From the NCBI GenBank assembly GCA_031963005.1, contig JASSUL010000006.1, forward strand, positions 1 to 64,000: a stretch of 64,000 nucleotides of DNA, given 5' to 3'. The position numbers and the translations under genes are program-made. Below, in pieces: positions 1 through 8,431 of the stretch; position 1 is the stretch's first letter, and each line of letters begins with the position of its first letter. Source of the stretch: JASSUD01 sp031963005. GTDB taxonomy: Bacteria; Pseudomonadota; Gammaproteobacteria; Burkholderiales; Burkholderiaceae. The notes beneath the pieces were generated by a model. It had not been told where the DNA came from. It saw nothing but the letters and a program-made list of their open reading frames with translations, and did no database searches.

Positions 1-713
1 TGGAAATCATCGAGGCCTTACTCAATAAGATTGAAGATATAAACCAGAAAGATAAGGATGGCTACACACTATTGCATGGAGCGATTGAAGAGAAATGGGC
101 CTTACCCATTATAAAGCCCTTGTTCGCCCGAGGGGCAGATCCGTTCCCGCGGGATCAACCTTACTCGAAGACCCCGTTGGCTAAGGCGATCCGGGAAAAG
201 CGTCCTTTGGAAATCATCGAGGCCTTACTCAATAAGATTGAAGATGTAAACCAGAAAGATGAGGATGGCTACACACTATTGCATAGAGCGATTGAAAGGG
301 AATGGGCCTTATCCATTGTAAAGTCTTTGCTCGCCCGAGGGGCAGACCCGCTCCCGCAGGATCAGCCTCACTGGAAGACCCCGTTGGCTATGGCGATCCA
401 GAAAAAGCGTCCTTTGAAACGCATCGAGATGCTAGTGGGTAATATTCAATATATAAATCAGAAAGATAATACTAGTCACTGGTTACTGCAGTTCATGGTT
501 AGAGAAAAATATAGTTTAAAGACCATTGAGAGTCTGTTTAAAAAAGGCGGCCATTTCCCCTTTTCTTTAAGAAATCTATTTGTATTGAGAAATATGAGAA
601 AAAGTGAAAATCTAGATAAAGAAGTTTTTGAGCTCTTAAAAACCAAAGCATCGGAAGGTCGTTTTGGTTTTACATGGCTTAGAAAAGCCTTTATTTTTTG
701 TTTTTGTCTTTAA
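1..713 (+). CDS. Ankyrin-repeat protein, 3' part (open at left edge)
   Basis: The frame is open from the first bases and ends at TAA 711-713, so the true start lies upstream of the window. The product is a string of ankyrin-type helices. A 207-bp (69-codon, two-repeat) unit occurs from base 1 and from base 208 almost unchanged, and degenerates from about 415. Typical ankyrin features are DGYTLLHRAIE and LLARGADP. The last 60 residues are no longer repeat-like and end in a Phe-rich tail. Ankyrin arrays bind proteins. In intracellular bacteria such proteins are often host-directed effectors, but no target can be inferred here. The near identity of the two units suggests recent tandem duplication. 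No signal peptide can be judged because the N-terminus is missing. Confidence 0.8.
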   Translation, partial: EIIEALLNKIEDINQKDKDGYTLLHGAIEEKWALPIIKPLFARGADPFPRDQPYSKTPLAKAIREKRPLEIIEALLNKIEDVNQKDEDGYTLLHRAIEREWALSIVKSLLARGADPLPQDQPHWKTPLAMAIQKKRPLKRIEMLVGNIQYINQKDNTSHWLLQFMVREKYSLKTIESLFKKGGHFPFSLRNLFVLRNMRKSENLDKEVFELLKTKASEGRFGFTWLRKAFIFCFCL

Positions 714-852
714 GGAGAAAACGGGAGCAGTGTCATGCTCTCAGCCGCGATTTAAAACTGATACACCGGTCTTTTCATTTAGTAGTGCAATTAGGGCTGT
801 CTGCCGGTGGGCAGGTAAACCCTTGTTGGATCATTCCCTGGCAATCACGCTA
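714..852. other. Intergenic spacer
   Basis: Reading frames across this stretch have no recognisable product. It separates the ankyrin gene from the intron relic that starts with GTGTG at 853. Confidence 0.4.
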
Positions 853-1300
853 GTGTGGCACGAGACACAGATCATAAGTCAGACGAGATGAGAGGCGCAT
901 AAGCTTTACAAAAGATGAAGGTAGGCCCTTCGAAGTCGGTTGCCGAGAGCAGGCTTCAAACCACCTTAAGCGGCGTTGGTAAAGAGCCAAGGCCGTGAGC
1001 GCTAAGGAAAAAGGCGGTGTAAAAAGCGTCAGGTGAGGATTAGAAAGCCGAAGACCTTGAACCACTGTTGACGCCTCGAAATGCCTAGATGACATCAAAA
1101 CTGAAGGATTAGCGTGCCTTTGAGAAGAATTTGCAAGTTACTCGGTTACTCAATCTAAGATCTGTGCATCCATGATCCAGATAGGCGGCTCAACAATACT
1201 CGAACGCTGCCGTCATTAAGTCTTGGTAAACTCCTCTAATTACGGTGTAAACATGAATCTATCCATCCATTACTCACACTACCTGGCGTTCAAATATCTA
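853..1300 (+). mobile_element. Group II intron relic, 5' ribozyme part
   Basis: The segment begins with GTGTG, matching the GUGYG 5' end of group II introns. It goes on with structured-looking sequence (CGGTTGCCGAGAGC, AGCGTCAGGTGAGGATTAG, CTGAAGGATTAG, GTTACTCGGTTACTCAATC) that I recognise from the 5' domains of bacterial introns carrying a reverse-transcriptase ORF. The place where the maturase should start (ATG near 1253) opens only a short frame ending within about 20 codons, and no reverse transcriptase or domain V follows. I read this as a 5' fragment whose maturase and 3' end are lost. The family call is from memory of the sequence pattern, not an alignment. Confidence 0.5.
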
Positions 1301-1368
1301 ATTTTTTGAGAGGCAGCTTAGTTTTGAGGGAGGTGATTCTCTGTACGTGTATTAACGGAGTAAATAGG

Positions 1369-2085
1369 ATGAGCAACCCTAGAACGCATTTTTTCGTTAA
1401 TGAGGGATGGTTTGATATTTCGCGTACAGCAAACGTTAGCTGTTATCGATGTGAATTTAATAAAACCCATTATGAAGATACGCTTTTCTCTCAGCATAAT
1501 ATTGAATATGCCTCTTCCCTAGGCCGCGCGGTCGCTAGCAGGAAAGCGGAATTTTTTGCTGGACGTTATGCGGCACAACAGGCCATGAAAAGATTAGGGA
1601 TAGAAAAAACCACTGTAGAAATTGGCCAGCACCGTAACCCCATTTGGCCTAATGGATTTGTTGGCTCGATTACCCACACGGCCACGCAGGCAATGTGTGC
1701 TATAGCCAAAAGTACTGACTATAAAAGCATGGGTATTGATTTGGCAGATCAAATACCATTCATAACAGCAAATAATATTAAAGATTCTATTATTCAAGCA
1801 CATGAAGCAGATGTGCTAAGCAAGACACCCCTGTTATTTGAGCAATCGCTAACGCTTGCCTTTTCTGCAAAGGAAAGCCTATTTAAAGCGTTATATCCTC
1901 AGGTTGGGGCCTATTTTGAATTCCATGCAGCTGAAATATGGCGCATAGAAATAGAGACTCATGTATTTTTGATGAGATTAACTCGAGATCTCACTCCCTC
2001 TTTGATCAAGGGTACGGTTTTCAAAGGCAAATTTATGGTGCAGCCTGGCACGGTTTTTACCTCAATTTTTACCATGCATCCTTAA
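1369..2085 (+). CDS. 4'-phosphopantetheinyl transferase (Sfp/EntD type)
   Basis: Transfers the phosphopantetheine arm of CoA to a serine of carrier proteins. The EntD/Sfp branch usually serves non-ribosomal peptide or polyketide synthases. The signature elements are present: RKAEFFAGRYAA near residue 60, GSITHT near 101, the metal-binding GIDL and, later, FSAKESLFKALYP. I place the start at ATG 1369 because GGAG at 1357-1360 lies 8 bases upstream; an in-frame upstream start at 1306 lacks a comparable site. The product is 238 aa, normal for the family. No carrier-protein gene is in the window, so its substrate must lie elsewhere. A palindromic repeat follows directly. Confidence 0.85.
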   Translation: MSNPRTHFFVNEGWFDISRTANVSCYRCEFNKTHYEDTLFSQHNIEYASSLGRAVASRKAEFFAGRYAAQQAMKRLGIEKTTVEIGQHRNPIWPNGFVGSITHTATQAMCAIAKSTDYKSMGIDLADQIPFITANNIKDSIIQAHEADVLSKTPLLFEQSLTLAFSAKESLFKALYPQVGAYFEFHAAEIWRIEIETHVFLMRLTRDLTPSLIKGTVFKGKFMVQPGTVFTSIFTMHP

Positions 2086-2116
2086 GGATACGACCGTATC
2101 CTAATTTCCGGACCAT

Positions 2117-2290
2117 TCTAAATTTGAAACCCTGTAACCAGTATGGTAGGTTGGGGCGAGGCACGACCCCCAACATGCAGACCACGGTCCTTTTTAAAAC
2201 CTGCATGTACAGCTTAAAAACGATGATTAGAAGTCTATGGTATGCATGTTGGGGTTCCTTCGTCACCACCAACCTACCGCCATAAACAGC
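2117..2290. repeat. Family-A palindromic element (degenerate ends)
   Basis: Carries GGTAGGTTGGGG near its left end and the complementary GTTGGGGTTCCTTCGTCACC / CCAACCTACC near its right end, so it folds back on itself. The same arms occur in the elements at 21582-21802 and 30011-30214. The outer TTAGACTTCTTTCG termini of those copies are eroded here. It lies between the phosphopantetheinyl transferase gene and the broken end of the lasso B gene, and probably marks the deletion that truncated the latter. Confidence 0.7.
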
Positions 2291-2328
2291 GTTATCGGGA
2301 TATCTTTTTAATGAGTTGGTCCTGCTTC

Positions 2329-2907
2329 TCAAGTGAAGGGGTATGGTCGGAAGGTCACTTTTATTCTATTCAGGCATTTAGTCGGTTTGGGGTAGATCAA
2401 ACACGCCCAGTTGAGGGCTGCCACAAAGGGCGCATATTCATGAGGTTGGCCAAAAGCCAAATCTGCTTCTTGATGGGCTCGTGCACACTGTTGCAGAAGT
2501 CCAGGAAGTTTGTCGCATGCTACCCGTTTATGCACCGATCTCAATATAAAGAGCGCTTTGACAATCAAGCGAAATGGGGGGCGATGCTCAAACACATTAC
2601 TAGGCAACTTCCAGCCATTGGCAGACATCCCACCCGTCTGCGGCGTAGGGCTAACCGTGTTGAACTTAGGATCAATATGAGGAAAAGTCGTGTCTGTAAG
2701 CCATCCTGCATGGATCAATTGTTTGAGCAGGGATGGAGATTGGGTCGTATTGGTTGGCGCACCAGATAACTCCAAGCCAACGTACGGCGCCACTTCAGTA
2801 GACTGGGCATGCGATAACACAGCATATCGATCGCGAAGGGTGTCCAGCATGATTATCTGATTAGAAAAACATGCGCCCAAAACAGAGGGCATAAAATGAT
2901 GGAACAT
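2329..2907 (-). pseudogene. Lasso-peptide B protein (leader-binding + protease), truncated
   Basis: The first ~80 residues read like the PqqD/RRE leader-binding domain of lasso B proteins (IMLDTLRDRYAVLS). Residues ~110-180 resemble the start of the transglutaminase-like leader protease, ending FVAALNWACLIYPKPTKCLN. Cys178 sits where the catalytic Cys of the CLPxS motif would be. After it the sequence degenerates and stops 14 residues later, so the His and Asp that complete the catalytic site are missing. The full domain would need roughly 70-80 more residues. The family-A repeat follows within 40 bp. The gene is downstream of, and on the same strand as, the precursor at 3063-3203. No cyclase (C) or export (D) gene is in the window. 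Assignment rests on motif similarity read by eye. Confidence 0.65.
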
Positions 2908-2952
2908 ATTTGCCCGCTTTTCGTGTGACAGCTCATGGTAGAACGCACAAGC

Positions 2953-3016
2953 GCTTCACCTCTCCAACTCTTTGATTAGACTGATTGGGTTTCTTCATAG
3001 AAAAGGGGGGTGAAGC
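2953..3016 (-). promoter_or_regulatory. Inverted repeat between lasso A and B genes
   Basis: GCTTCACC at 2953-2960 pairs with GGTGAAGC at 3009-3016 across a 48-base loop. Lasso operons often carry a stem-loop after the precursor gene that raises its transcript level relative to the downstream enzymes. Position fits that role, but the long loop makes it uncertain. Confidence 0.3.
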
Positions 3017-3062
3017 ATGTTTGCTTGCTATATCGAAATATGTATTTTTATATTTCTAAGAT

Positions 3063-3203
3063 TTATACAAAGCGACCACCACCATTTTCTTTATATCTTC
3101 CAGCGCCGCCCAGAGTCATTTCGGAAGCACAGAATTCTGTTAGCAATTCTTTTTCTTCTTGAAAGCCTACAGTTTCGGTTGAGTTGAGATCTTTATTGTT
3201 CAT
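3063..3203 (-). CDS. Lasso-peptide precursor (burhizin-like)
   Basis: This 46-residue gene runs from ATG 3203-3201 to TAA 3065-3063. The leader is Glu-rich and ends in M-T-L, with Thr at the conserved -2 position. The predicted core is GGAGRYKENGGGRFV. Gly1 and Glu8 are correctly placed for the 8-residue isopeptide ring that defines lasso peptides. The ring GGAGRYKE differs at one position from the ring I recall for burhizin (GGAGQYKE). The tail, NGGGRFV, is short and Gly-rich. The truncated B protein gene follows on the same strand, which supports the assignment. With B broken and C absent here, maturation would need genes elsewhere; otherwise this is a relic. A short AGAGAA precedes the start as a weak ribosome site. 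Confidence 0.8.
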   Translation of the reverse strand: MNNKDLNSTETVGFQEEKELLTEFCASEMTLGGAGRYKENGGGRFV

Positions 3204-3902
3204 AATATTCTCTTATTTACTGAAAATAAAAAAAGCCGCAAGCAGGCTGCTTAGGCAGCTACCTTTGTCAATAAGAACTACTAATGACACATGCAGAATA
3301 ATGGAGAAGAGGACTCTTTCAGATAAGATAAAAACCACATTTTCTATTAATCAGATAATTCAGCTTGAATCTTCCAATTTAGGATGTGCCCCACATAATT
3401 AATAGGCTTTTAAGCTTATTTAAATAATATTTGCATAATCCTATTCATACTCAAACTTGGTTATATATAACTTGTTTTCGTTTTAAATAACTGAAGTTAC
3501 GCAAATTGTAGAAAATGGAGTTATAGATCAGTAGAGTGCAAAGATGAAAAGTAGATGGAACCCCAGCATGATGACCACGGCCTTTTTCAATACCTGCGTA
3601 ACATCAGTTAAATAATATAATTTCATTAATAAAATAGACTTTTTTTTAAATATGGAGAAAAAAGATCGGAGGTTTATTGCAGGTTGCTGCCTTAAAAAGC
3701 AGATCTCATCTCAGTGATAACAGAAAGTGCCGCTTCTTACATTACTTTAGGAAATAGGGGGGGCACGTTCCTTGTGTCGTCCACCCGTTTTTAAGATGGC
3801 TTAAAAATAGAGATTAAGCGGGGGAAGCGATTTTCTGCTTGAGCGTAATACCGCATCTGCTCAATCGTATCTATCCTTCCCTAAAACGAAATAAGGCATA
3901 AA
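3204..3902. other. Gene-poor spacer with repeat debris
   Basis: About 700 bp without a convincing gene. On the minus strand just upstream of the lasso precursor, overlapping short hairpins (3226-3260, e.g. GCTGC/GCAGC) are followed by a run of seven T, which could attenuate precursor transcription. At about 3550-3605 a fragment (ACCACGGCCTTTTTCAATACCTGC) matches the interior of the family-A element at 2180-2210. At 3796-3865 on the minus strand a short open tail (EQMRYYAQAENRFPRLIS) ends in TAA; I cannot place it. Confidence 0.5.
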
Positions 3903-5198
3903 TTATGCTAGCGCTGCTGTAGAAGAATTATTATTTTTAATTAATGTAGGATAATTTCTTATTTTCTTCAAGATTATTTTTAATCTTTCGTGTAAATAAA
4001 CAAAATTTCTATCATTGTTTAATGATTTTAGATTATCAGAAATCTCTTCTTTATATTTTTCTGATATTGGCTTCGTAGCATATTCTTCTAATAAAAATAG
4101 AGTAAAGTTATTAGTATATTCAGAGCGTATAGCTGCTGAGCAATACAAAGAAATTATAAGTCTTTGCATTGTCAGTCCTATATTTTCTGCATCTACTGCT
4201 TTCTGAAAGAAATAGTTAATTTTAACCAACATCCAGTCTGCATAAATAGTTTCATAATGTAAAGCAGATAAAAGATTATTTACAATTTCCTGTTTTTTAT
4301 AGGAAGATAAATTTTCTTCTACTTGAAAGGTTAATTTTTCTATTAAAGACTGAAATTTTTTATAAAGCTTTGAGTCTATTGTATTAGTATTTATGGAGCA
4401 CAATGCGCTTGTTAAGTTGCATAGAGTTTGTATTTTAATTTTATACGGTACTACCTCTTTTTCTAAAGTAAAGCGTATGTGATCTAACATTATTTCTTTT
4501 AAATGGTCATATTTCGCATCATCATTTTTCTTAAACAAAGAAAGTGCATACGAATAAAGTGTAACTAGCTGCTCCTCTACCTGAGAGCTTATTTTCTTTG
4601 AAGATAAAAAATTTATTAGATCCTGATTGTTTTTTGTTTTTTGCGCCTCATCCAGGGTTGCTGTAAAGCACATCCAGTATATAAGCATAGGAATGCTATC
4701 CACTTTTTCGCTATGCTCAAGATAGTAGCGAAGGTAATCAAATAGGACAGCTTCATCCACAGTATTGGCAGTAATATAGGACCCTTTGTCTTTGGGTATT
4801 AAATGGCTAGTTAAATGGTGTAGCATGTCCCGCACTTCTGAATGGCTCGCATTTTGAAGCAAAGAAAAGGCACCCTCCATCAATCTTCGTCTTTCCTTAG
4901 GTGTCGCGCAACTTGCTAACCATGCGATATTGTCCACACGCTTAACGACCGGAATCTGTTCATTAGTCTCTGCCTTTTCGATTTGTAGAGCAAAAAAACG
5001 GGTGTCCGTACGATTTGAAAAGAAAGCGCACTGCTGCTCTTTAGGAAGCTGGCTGATAGCATCAGTGATCAATGGGTAAAATTCCTTGGTCGTCTGAAAA
5101 AAACGCCCCTGATCCGAGGAATCTAGGTTTCTGACAATCGGGATAAAGAGCTCTGGTATAAGGAATATCGGCGGAGTATTGGTCACTTTACTAGTCAT
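3903..5198 (-). CDS. F-box-like helical repeat protein, candidate effector
   Basis: 431 residues. Residues ~11-45 (PPIFLIPELFIPIVRNL, then RFFQTTKEFYPLI) follow the F-box pattern of a proline-led helix, a leucine-rich helix and a final aromatic/Leu helix. The rest is all-helical with many Lys, Glu and Asn and no enzyme motif. F-box domains are rare in bacteria. Where studied (Legionella, Agrobacterium VirF, Ralstonia GALA) they recruit host SKP1 to ubiquitin ligases. The gene is AT-rich compared with the housekeeping genes, suggesting a separate origin. No signal peptide is visible, so delivery would require a secretion system such as the VirB locus at 46.4-56.4 kb (inference). The F-box call is by eye. 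Confidence 0.6.
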   Translation of the reverse strand: MTSKVTNTPPIFLIPELFIPIVRNLDSSDQGRFFQTTKEFYPLITDAISQLPKEQQCAFFSNRTDTRFFALQIEKAETNEQIPVVKRVDNIAWLASCATPKERRRLMEGAFSLLQNASHSEVRDMLHHLTSHLIPKDKGSYITANTVDEAVLFDYLRYYLEHSEKVDSIPMLIYWMCFTATLDEAQKTKNNQDLINFLSSKKISSQVEEQLVTLYSYALSLFKKNDDAKYDHLKEIMLDHIRFTLEKEVVPYKIKIQTLCNLTSALCSINTNTIDSKLYKKFQSLIEKLTFQVEENLSSYKKQEIVNNLLSALHYETIYADWMLVKINYFFQKAVDAENIGLTMQRLIISLYCSAAIRSEYTNNFTLFLLEEYATKPISEKYKEEISDNLKSLNNDRNFVYLHERLKIILKKIRNYPTLIKNNNSSTAALA

Positions 5199-5451
5199 GT
5201 GCTTACCGTTTTAAAAATATGATAATTCTTATTTTTACATCAGGTAAACACCCTACTAAATGTCTTATATCTCTGTCAATTGGTCCTTGCTCAGAAATAT
5301 TGCAAAATCTACGAACAAATAAGCGATGGCAGATGATCTGCCAATGAGAAAAACGCTCTGGCGACCTGCATTAAACAGAACGCAAGGAAGGTATTACCGG
5401 CCATATCAGTGACCCTACCCGCAAAAACAGGCCCATTCAAAATTAAATGGA
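5199..5451. other. Intergenic region upstream of the F-box-like gene
   Basis: AT-rich near 5200-5280, where the promoter of the minus-strand F-box-like gene should lie. No gene or clear motif is visible. Confidence 0.4.
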
Positions 5452-5560
5452 ATGGGAGGCTCCCTCTGGGGAAAGAAATCGCGCCATACAGAAGAACAGA
5501 TTGCATTTGTGCTGAGGCAAACGGAAGTGGAGATATCGGTAGAGAAGGTATTAACGGCTC
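5452..5560 (+). pseudogene. IS3-family transposase OrfA fragment
   Basis: The translation KKSRHTEEQIAFVLRQTE matches the opening of IS3/IS407-type OrfA, the helix-turn-helix subunit. After about 30 residues the similarity stops and the expected CRK..ISxxTFYxW segment is gone. No OrfB follows. It is a short relic ahead of the YihY-family gene. Confidence 0.6.
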
Positions 5561-5644
5561 GTTGTAGTATGGGATACATTAAATGCCTAACGATTTTCTT
5601 ATCCAACTTCTTTGGTGAATTCAAATTTTCATAAAGGCGAATAA

Positions 5645-6925
5645 GTGCAAACAGAGGATAAAACTCGGTGGTATGAGGCGATTTGCTCCCGTGAATTTGG
5701 CTTAATTAAACGATTTATTTATTTTTTGGTCAGGCGTAGTCGCGAAGATCGCCTTGCGCAAGTGGCTGGAAGCTTAACTTTTACGACGGTACTGGCATTA
5801 GTTCCATTACTGACGGTGGGTTTCGCTATTTTTACGGCATTTCCTTTATTTGCGTCATTTCAGCGTGAATTGCAAGATTATTTTGCGCAACATTTAATGC
5901 CAACGCAGATCAGCAACCAGATTTTTGAATATTTGAATCAATTTTCAGCGAATGCGAAACGCTTGACTACGGTAGGTTCATTGGCATTAATTGGAACTGC
6001 GATTATTACCCTGATGACGGTAGAAGCTCAGCTGAATGTCATTTGGCGTGTTCACCAACCGCGGCCGATTGCGCAACGTATTCTGGTGTATTGGGCAAGT
6101 ATCACACTGGGGCCTATTTTATTGGGCGCGAGTTTTTCTATTTCCTCTTATCTACTTAAGCAGTCTTTATTACCTACCCATACGTATAACTTTGCATCTG
6201 GCTGGCTGTTGAGGAGTATGACTTTAGCTTTATCCATGTTGGCTTTTACCGCCCTGTACATTTACTTGCCAAATTGCCATGTCAGATGGCGTGATGGATT
6301 GGCTGGCGGGATCGTAGCTGCAATGGCATTTGAAGCCGCCAAACGTAGCTTTGGTTTTTATATTCGCCAATTTCCCACGTATACAGCCGTATATGGAGCG
6401 TTTGCTGCAGTGCCGATTTTCTTAATATGGGTGTATTTGAGTTGGTTGATTACTTTAGGTGGAGCCATATTTACCGCATCTTTGCCGGCGCTTCGTATGC
6501 AAGAATTTCAGCGTCCGCATTTTGTGGGTAGTGATTTCTTGGATGCCTTAGTATTGCTGGCAAGTCTTGAAGCTGCTCGGGAAAAAGGGGCTGTTGGGTA
6601 CACGACAAGAGAGTTGATATATATCGTGCAGCGCGATAGCGACCGCACTAAAGAGCTCCTGGAAAAACTAAAGGCTGCTGGATGGATTGCAAAATTACAG
6701 TTAAATAACGCAAAACAGCAATGGATTCTAGCTATGCCAGCGCAGGGTATTACTTTATTAGCGCTTTTTAATTTATTGATTATGGATCACTCTACATTGG
6801 TTGAACAATTAGAGCATACCGCCCTGCAAATAGATCATCAAAAGCTGCGTATTGCGCTTAAAAATAATACCTTGGATGTTTCTCTTGCGGAATTGGTTAA
6901 TGGATTTAGTCACAGTAAGTGTTAA
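5645..6925 (+). CDS. yihY: YihY/BrkB-family inner-membrane protein
   Basis: 426 aa with the family's six membrane segments over residues ~35-285. Landmarks are AGSLTFTTVLALVPLL near residue 41, FSANAKRLTTVGSLAL near 98, and the conserved LPN..VRWRDGLAGG and YAVYGAFAAVPIFLIW-like region (here TYTAVYGAFAAVPIFLIWVY). The family was once misnamed ribonuclease BN; its role in the inner membrane is unknown. A cytosolic C-terminal extension of ~130 residues reads like a winged-helix (residues 300-355, TTRELIYIVQRDSDRTKELLEKL), as in many beta-proteobacterial members. The start is GTG 5645, preceded by AAAGGCG. Confidence 0.85.
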   Translation: MQTEDKTRWYEAICSREFGLIKRFIYFLVRRSREDRLAQVAGSLTFTTVLALVPLLTVGFAIFTAFPLFASFQRELQDYFAQHLMPTQISNQIFEYLNQFSANAKRLTTVGSLALIGTAIITLMTVEAQLNVIWRVHQPRPIAQRILVYWASITLGPILLGASFSISSYLLKQSLLPTHTYNFASGWLLRSMTLALSMLAFTALYIYLPNCHVRWRDGLAGGIVAAMAFEAAKRSFGFYIRQFPTYTAVYGAFAAVPIFLIWVYLSWLITLGGAIFTASLPALRMQEFQRPHFVGSDFLDALVLLASLEAAREKGAVGYTTRELIYIVQRDSDRTKELLEKLKAAGWIAKLQLNNAKQQWILAMPAQGITLLALFNLLIMDHSTLVEQLEHTALQIDHQKLRIALKNNTLDVSLAELVNGFSHSKC

Positions 6926-7349
6926 GAATACGATGGCATCATATTTTGGCTCGCTTTCATAAGATGCATCCTCTCCTTTTTTCTCTTCATGCGTATGAGG
7001 TTTATCTAGAACGACGTCGCTAAAGCATTTCTAAAATGATTGCATATTTATTAGAAAAACTCCAGAGCCTAATGAGTCGGCCCTGAATAATTCTATAAGC
7101 CTTAGCTTAGCAAGGCAGGAGTGAGAGAAAGGCTTGCTTAAATTGCAAGAAATGTGGATATTTGCATAATTAATCCTGCAAATTCAAATAAGGTAAAAAA
7201 TTAAGTCCAAGGGCATCGGTAAGCACGGGAGATTTATTTCGGCATCTACTCAGTGAATAGTCAATATGGCGCATCCGCTAGTGCGACTGACAGGCTCTCA
7301 GGCGCTACTCCTGCCGAGAAATTTTTTGTAGAAGGCTTAGGGCTGCAGC
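6926..7349. other. Intergenic region with direct repeat copy 1
   Basis: No gene seen. Bases ~7081-7230 form one copy of an imperfect direct repeat whose partner is at ~8115-8272. Shared landmarks include CCCTGAATAATTC, AAGGCTTGC(T/C)TAAATTG and GAGATTTATTT. Confidence 0.6.
7081..7230 (+). repeat. Direct repeat copy 1
   Basis: Imperfect ~150-bp repeat of 8115-8272 in the same orientation, bracketing the orphan gene at 7350-7868. Confidence 0.65.
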
Positions 7350-7868
7350 TTAACGCGCGCGGTGTTGCATTAGCTTGTTCTGTGTCTGTGTGTAATCCTG
7401 GTTCAGGATACAGAGATTTGCTTGTGCCTTGAAAAAAGAATACACGGAGGCCTCGCTGCGGAAGCTGAGCTTACCTCCATTATTTGGAGCAGCTGATGGC
7501 GCTGTATCAGCCAAAGTTTGTTCCAGATGTCTAATTTCATGCGCAAGTTCAAGTTTGTCGCGAAGCAAAGAGCATTCACTGGGAGGGAGCATGTTTGGAA
7601 AAGATATATGACGCATGCAATAACGAAGTATGCCCAACGAGAGTATATTTCCAAAAGTTACAAGAACATGAGCAAACCCTCTAATGAAAGATTTTATTGC
7701 CTCAAGTAATCTTGCCGGCATTGTCTCATCGTTCAGAAGTTTCAATTCATCTTCTGATAGATTAACGTCGCGTATCTCAAAAGCCCCGCCATTGGTAGTG
7801 TTCAGGCATGCTGAAAGTTGGGCGACAAATGCGGTATCTTTGAGCGCTGGTGGATTTGAAACTGTCAT
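7350..7868 (-). CDS. Hypothetical protein with one hydrophobic segment
   Basis: 172 aa, family not recognised. A hydrophobic stretch at residues ~64-84 (RGFAHVLVTFGNILSLGIL) could be a membrane helix. Residues ~96-122 are a charged Leu/Glu helix that may be coiled coil. The gene stands alone between two imperfect direct repeats (7081-7230 and 8115-8272), suggesting it arrived or was duplicated as a unit. Could be a secreted effector; nothing in the sequence proves that. Confidence 0.5.
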   Translation of the reverse strand: MTVSNPPALKDTAFVAQLSACLNTTNGGAFEIRDVNLSEDELKLLNDETMPARLLEAIKSFIRGFAHVLVTFGNILSLGILRYCMRHISFPNMLPPSECSLLRDKLELAHEIRHLEQTLADTAPSAAPNNGGKLSFRSEASVYSFFKAQANLCILNQDYTQTQNKLMQHRAR

Positions 7869-8431
7869 GTTCTTCCTATAATAAAAGAGTTTTTATATAT
7901 TTATTGTTTTCTACAGATTCATGAACTAGGTCCAAAGAATCTAATGCTATATTTTTAATATTACCCAAGATTAGCAAGGCCGAAAAAAGAGAGACCCGCG
8001 CGGCTCTTGTCCCTGAAAATTATATCAGAACAATGCCATATAGCCTTATAGTAAGCGTATGTATGAGTTGTACTGGCAGCGAAGGCATTTCTTATCCACA
8101 AGTTAAAAAGTCCACCCTGAATAATTCAGTAATCCTTGCCATAGAAAGGCAGAAGGCAAAAAGGCTTGCCTAAATTGTAAGAAATTGGCATATATCGATA
8201 ATAAATTCTGCAAATTTAGACGAGGCATAAATGAGTCCCAAGGCGCCAGTGGTAAGCGCATGAGATTTATTTTGACAACCCCTAGGGTACGTTTTGATAT
8301 ACCTACTCTATGTATTTCTGTCTATTTTATTTTGTCGTATGATCAGGCAACTGACCACCCAGTCCTAGTTTGGCGTACAGAGATGTATTGAGAAAGTCGC
8401 TGGACGGGGTGGGTGTATTTCCTTCAAATGA
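7869..8431. other. Intergenic region with direct repeat copy 2; biotin operon leader
   Basis: Bases ~8115-8272 are the second copy of the direct repeat. The reading frame at 8185-8391 overlaps the repeat and has no recognisable product. The promoter of the P450-bio operon should lie in 8280-8430, but I see no clear BirA operator. Confidence 0.5.
8115..8272 (+). repeat. Direct repeat copy 2
   Basis: Partner of 7081-7230. The two copies share order and spacing of landmarks with many substitutions and small indels, so the duplication is old. Confidence 0.65.

Noticed and set aside
664..891. Plus-strand reading frame after the ankyrin gene
   Set aside because: Overlaps the ankyrin end and runs into the intron relic; composition is not protein-like.
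2242..2332. Protein frames across the family-A repeat
   Set aside because: Open frames here come from the palindrome (MHVGVPSS and similar) and recur at other copies of the repeat.
2242..2769. Plus-strand 175-codon frame
   Set aside because: Antisense to the lasso B-like gene, which has recognisable motifs on the other strand.
8185..8391. Small plus-strand gene before the P450
   Set aside because: Overlaps the direct-repeat copy and has no ribosome site or recognisable product.
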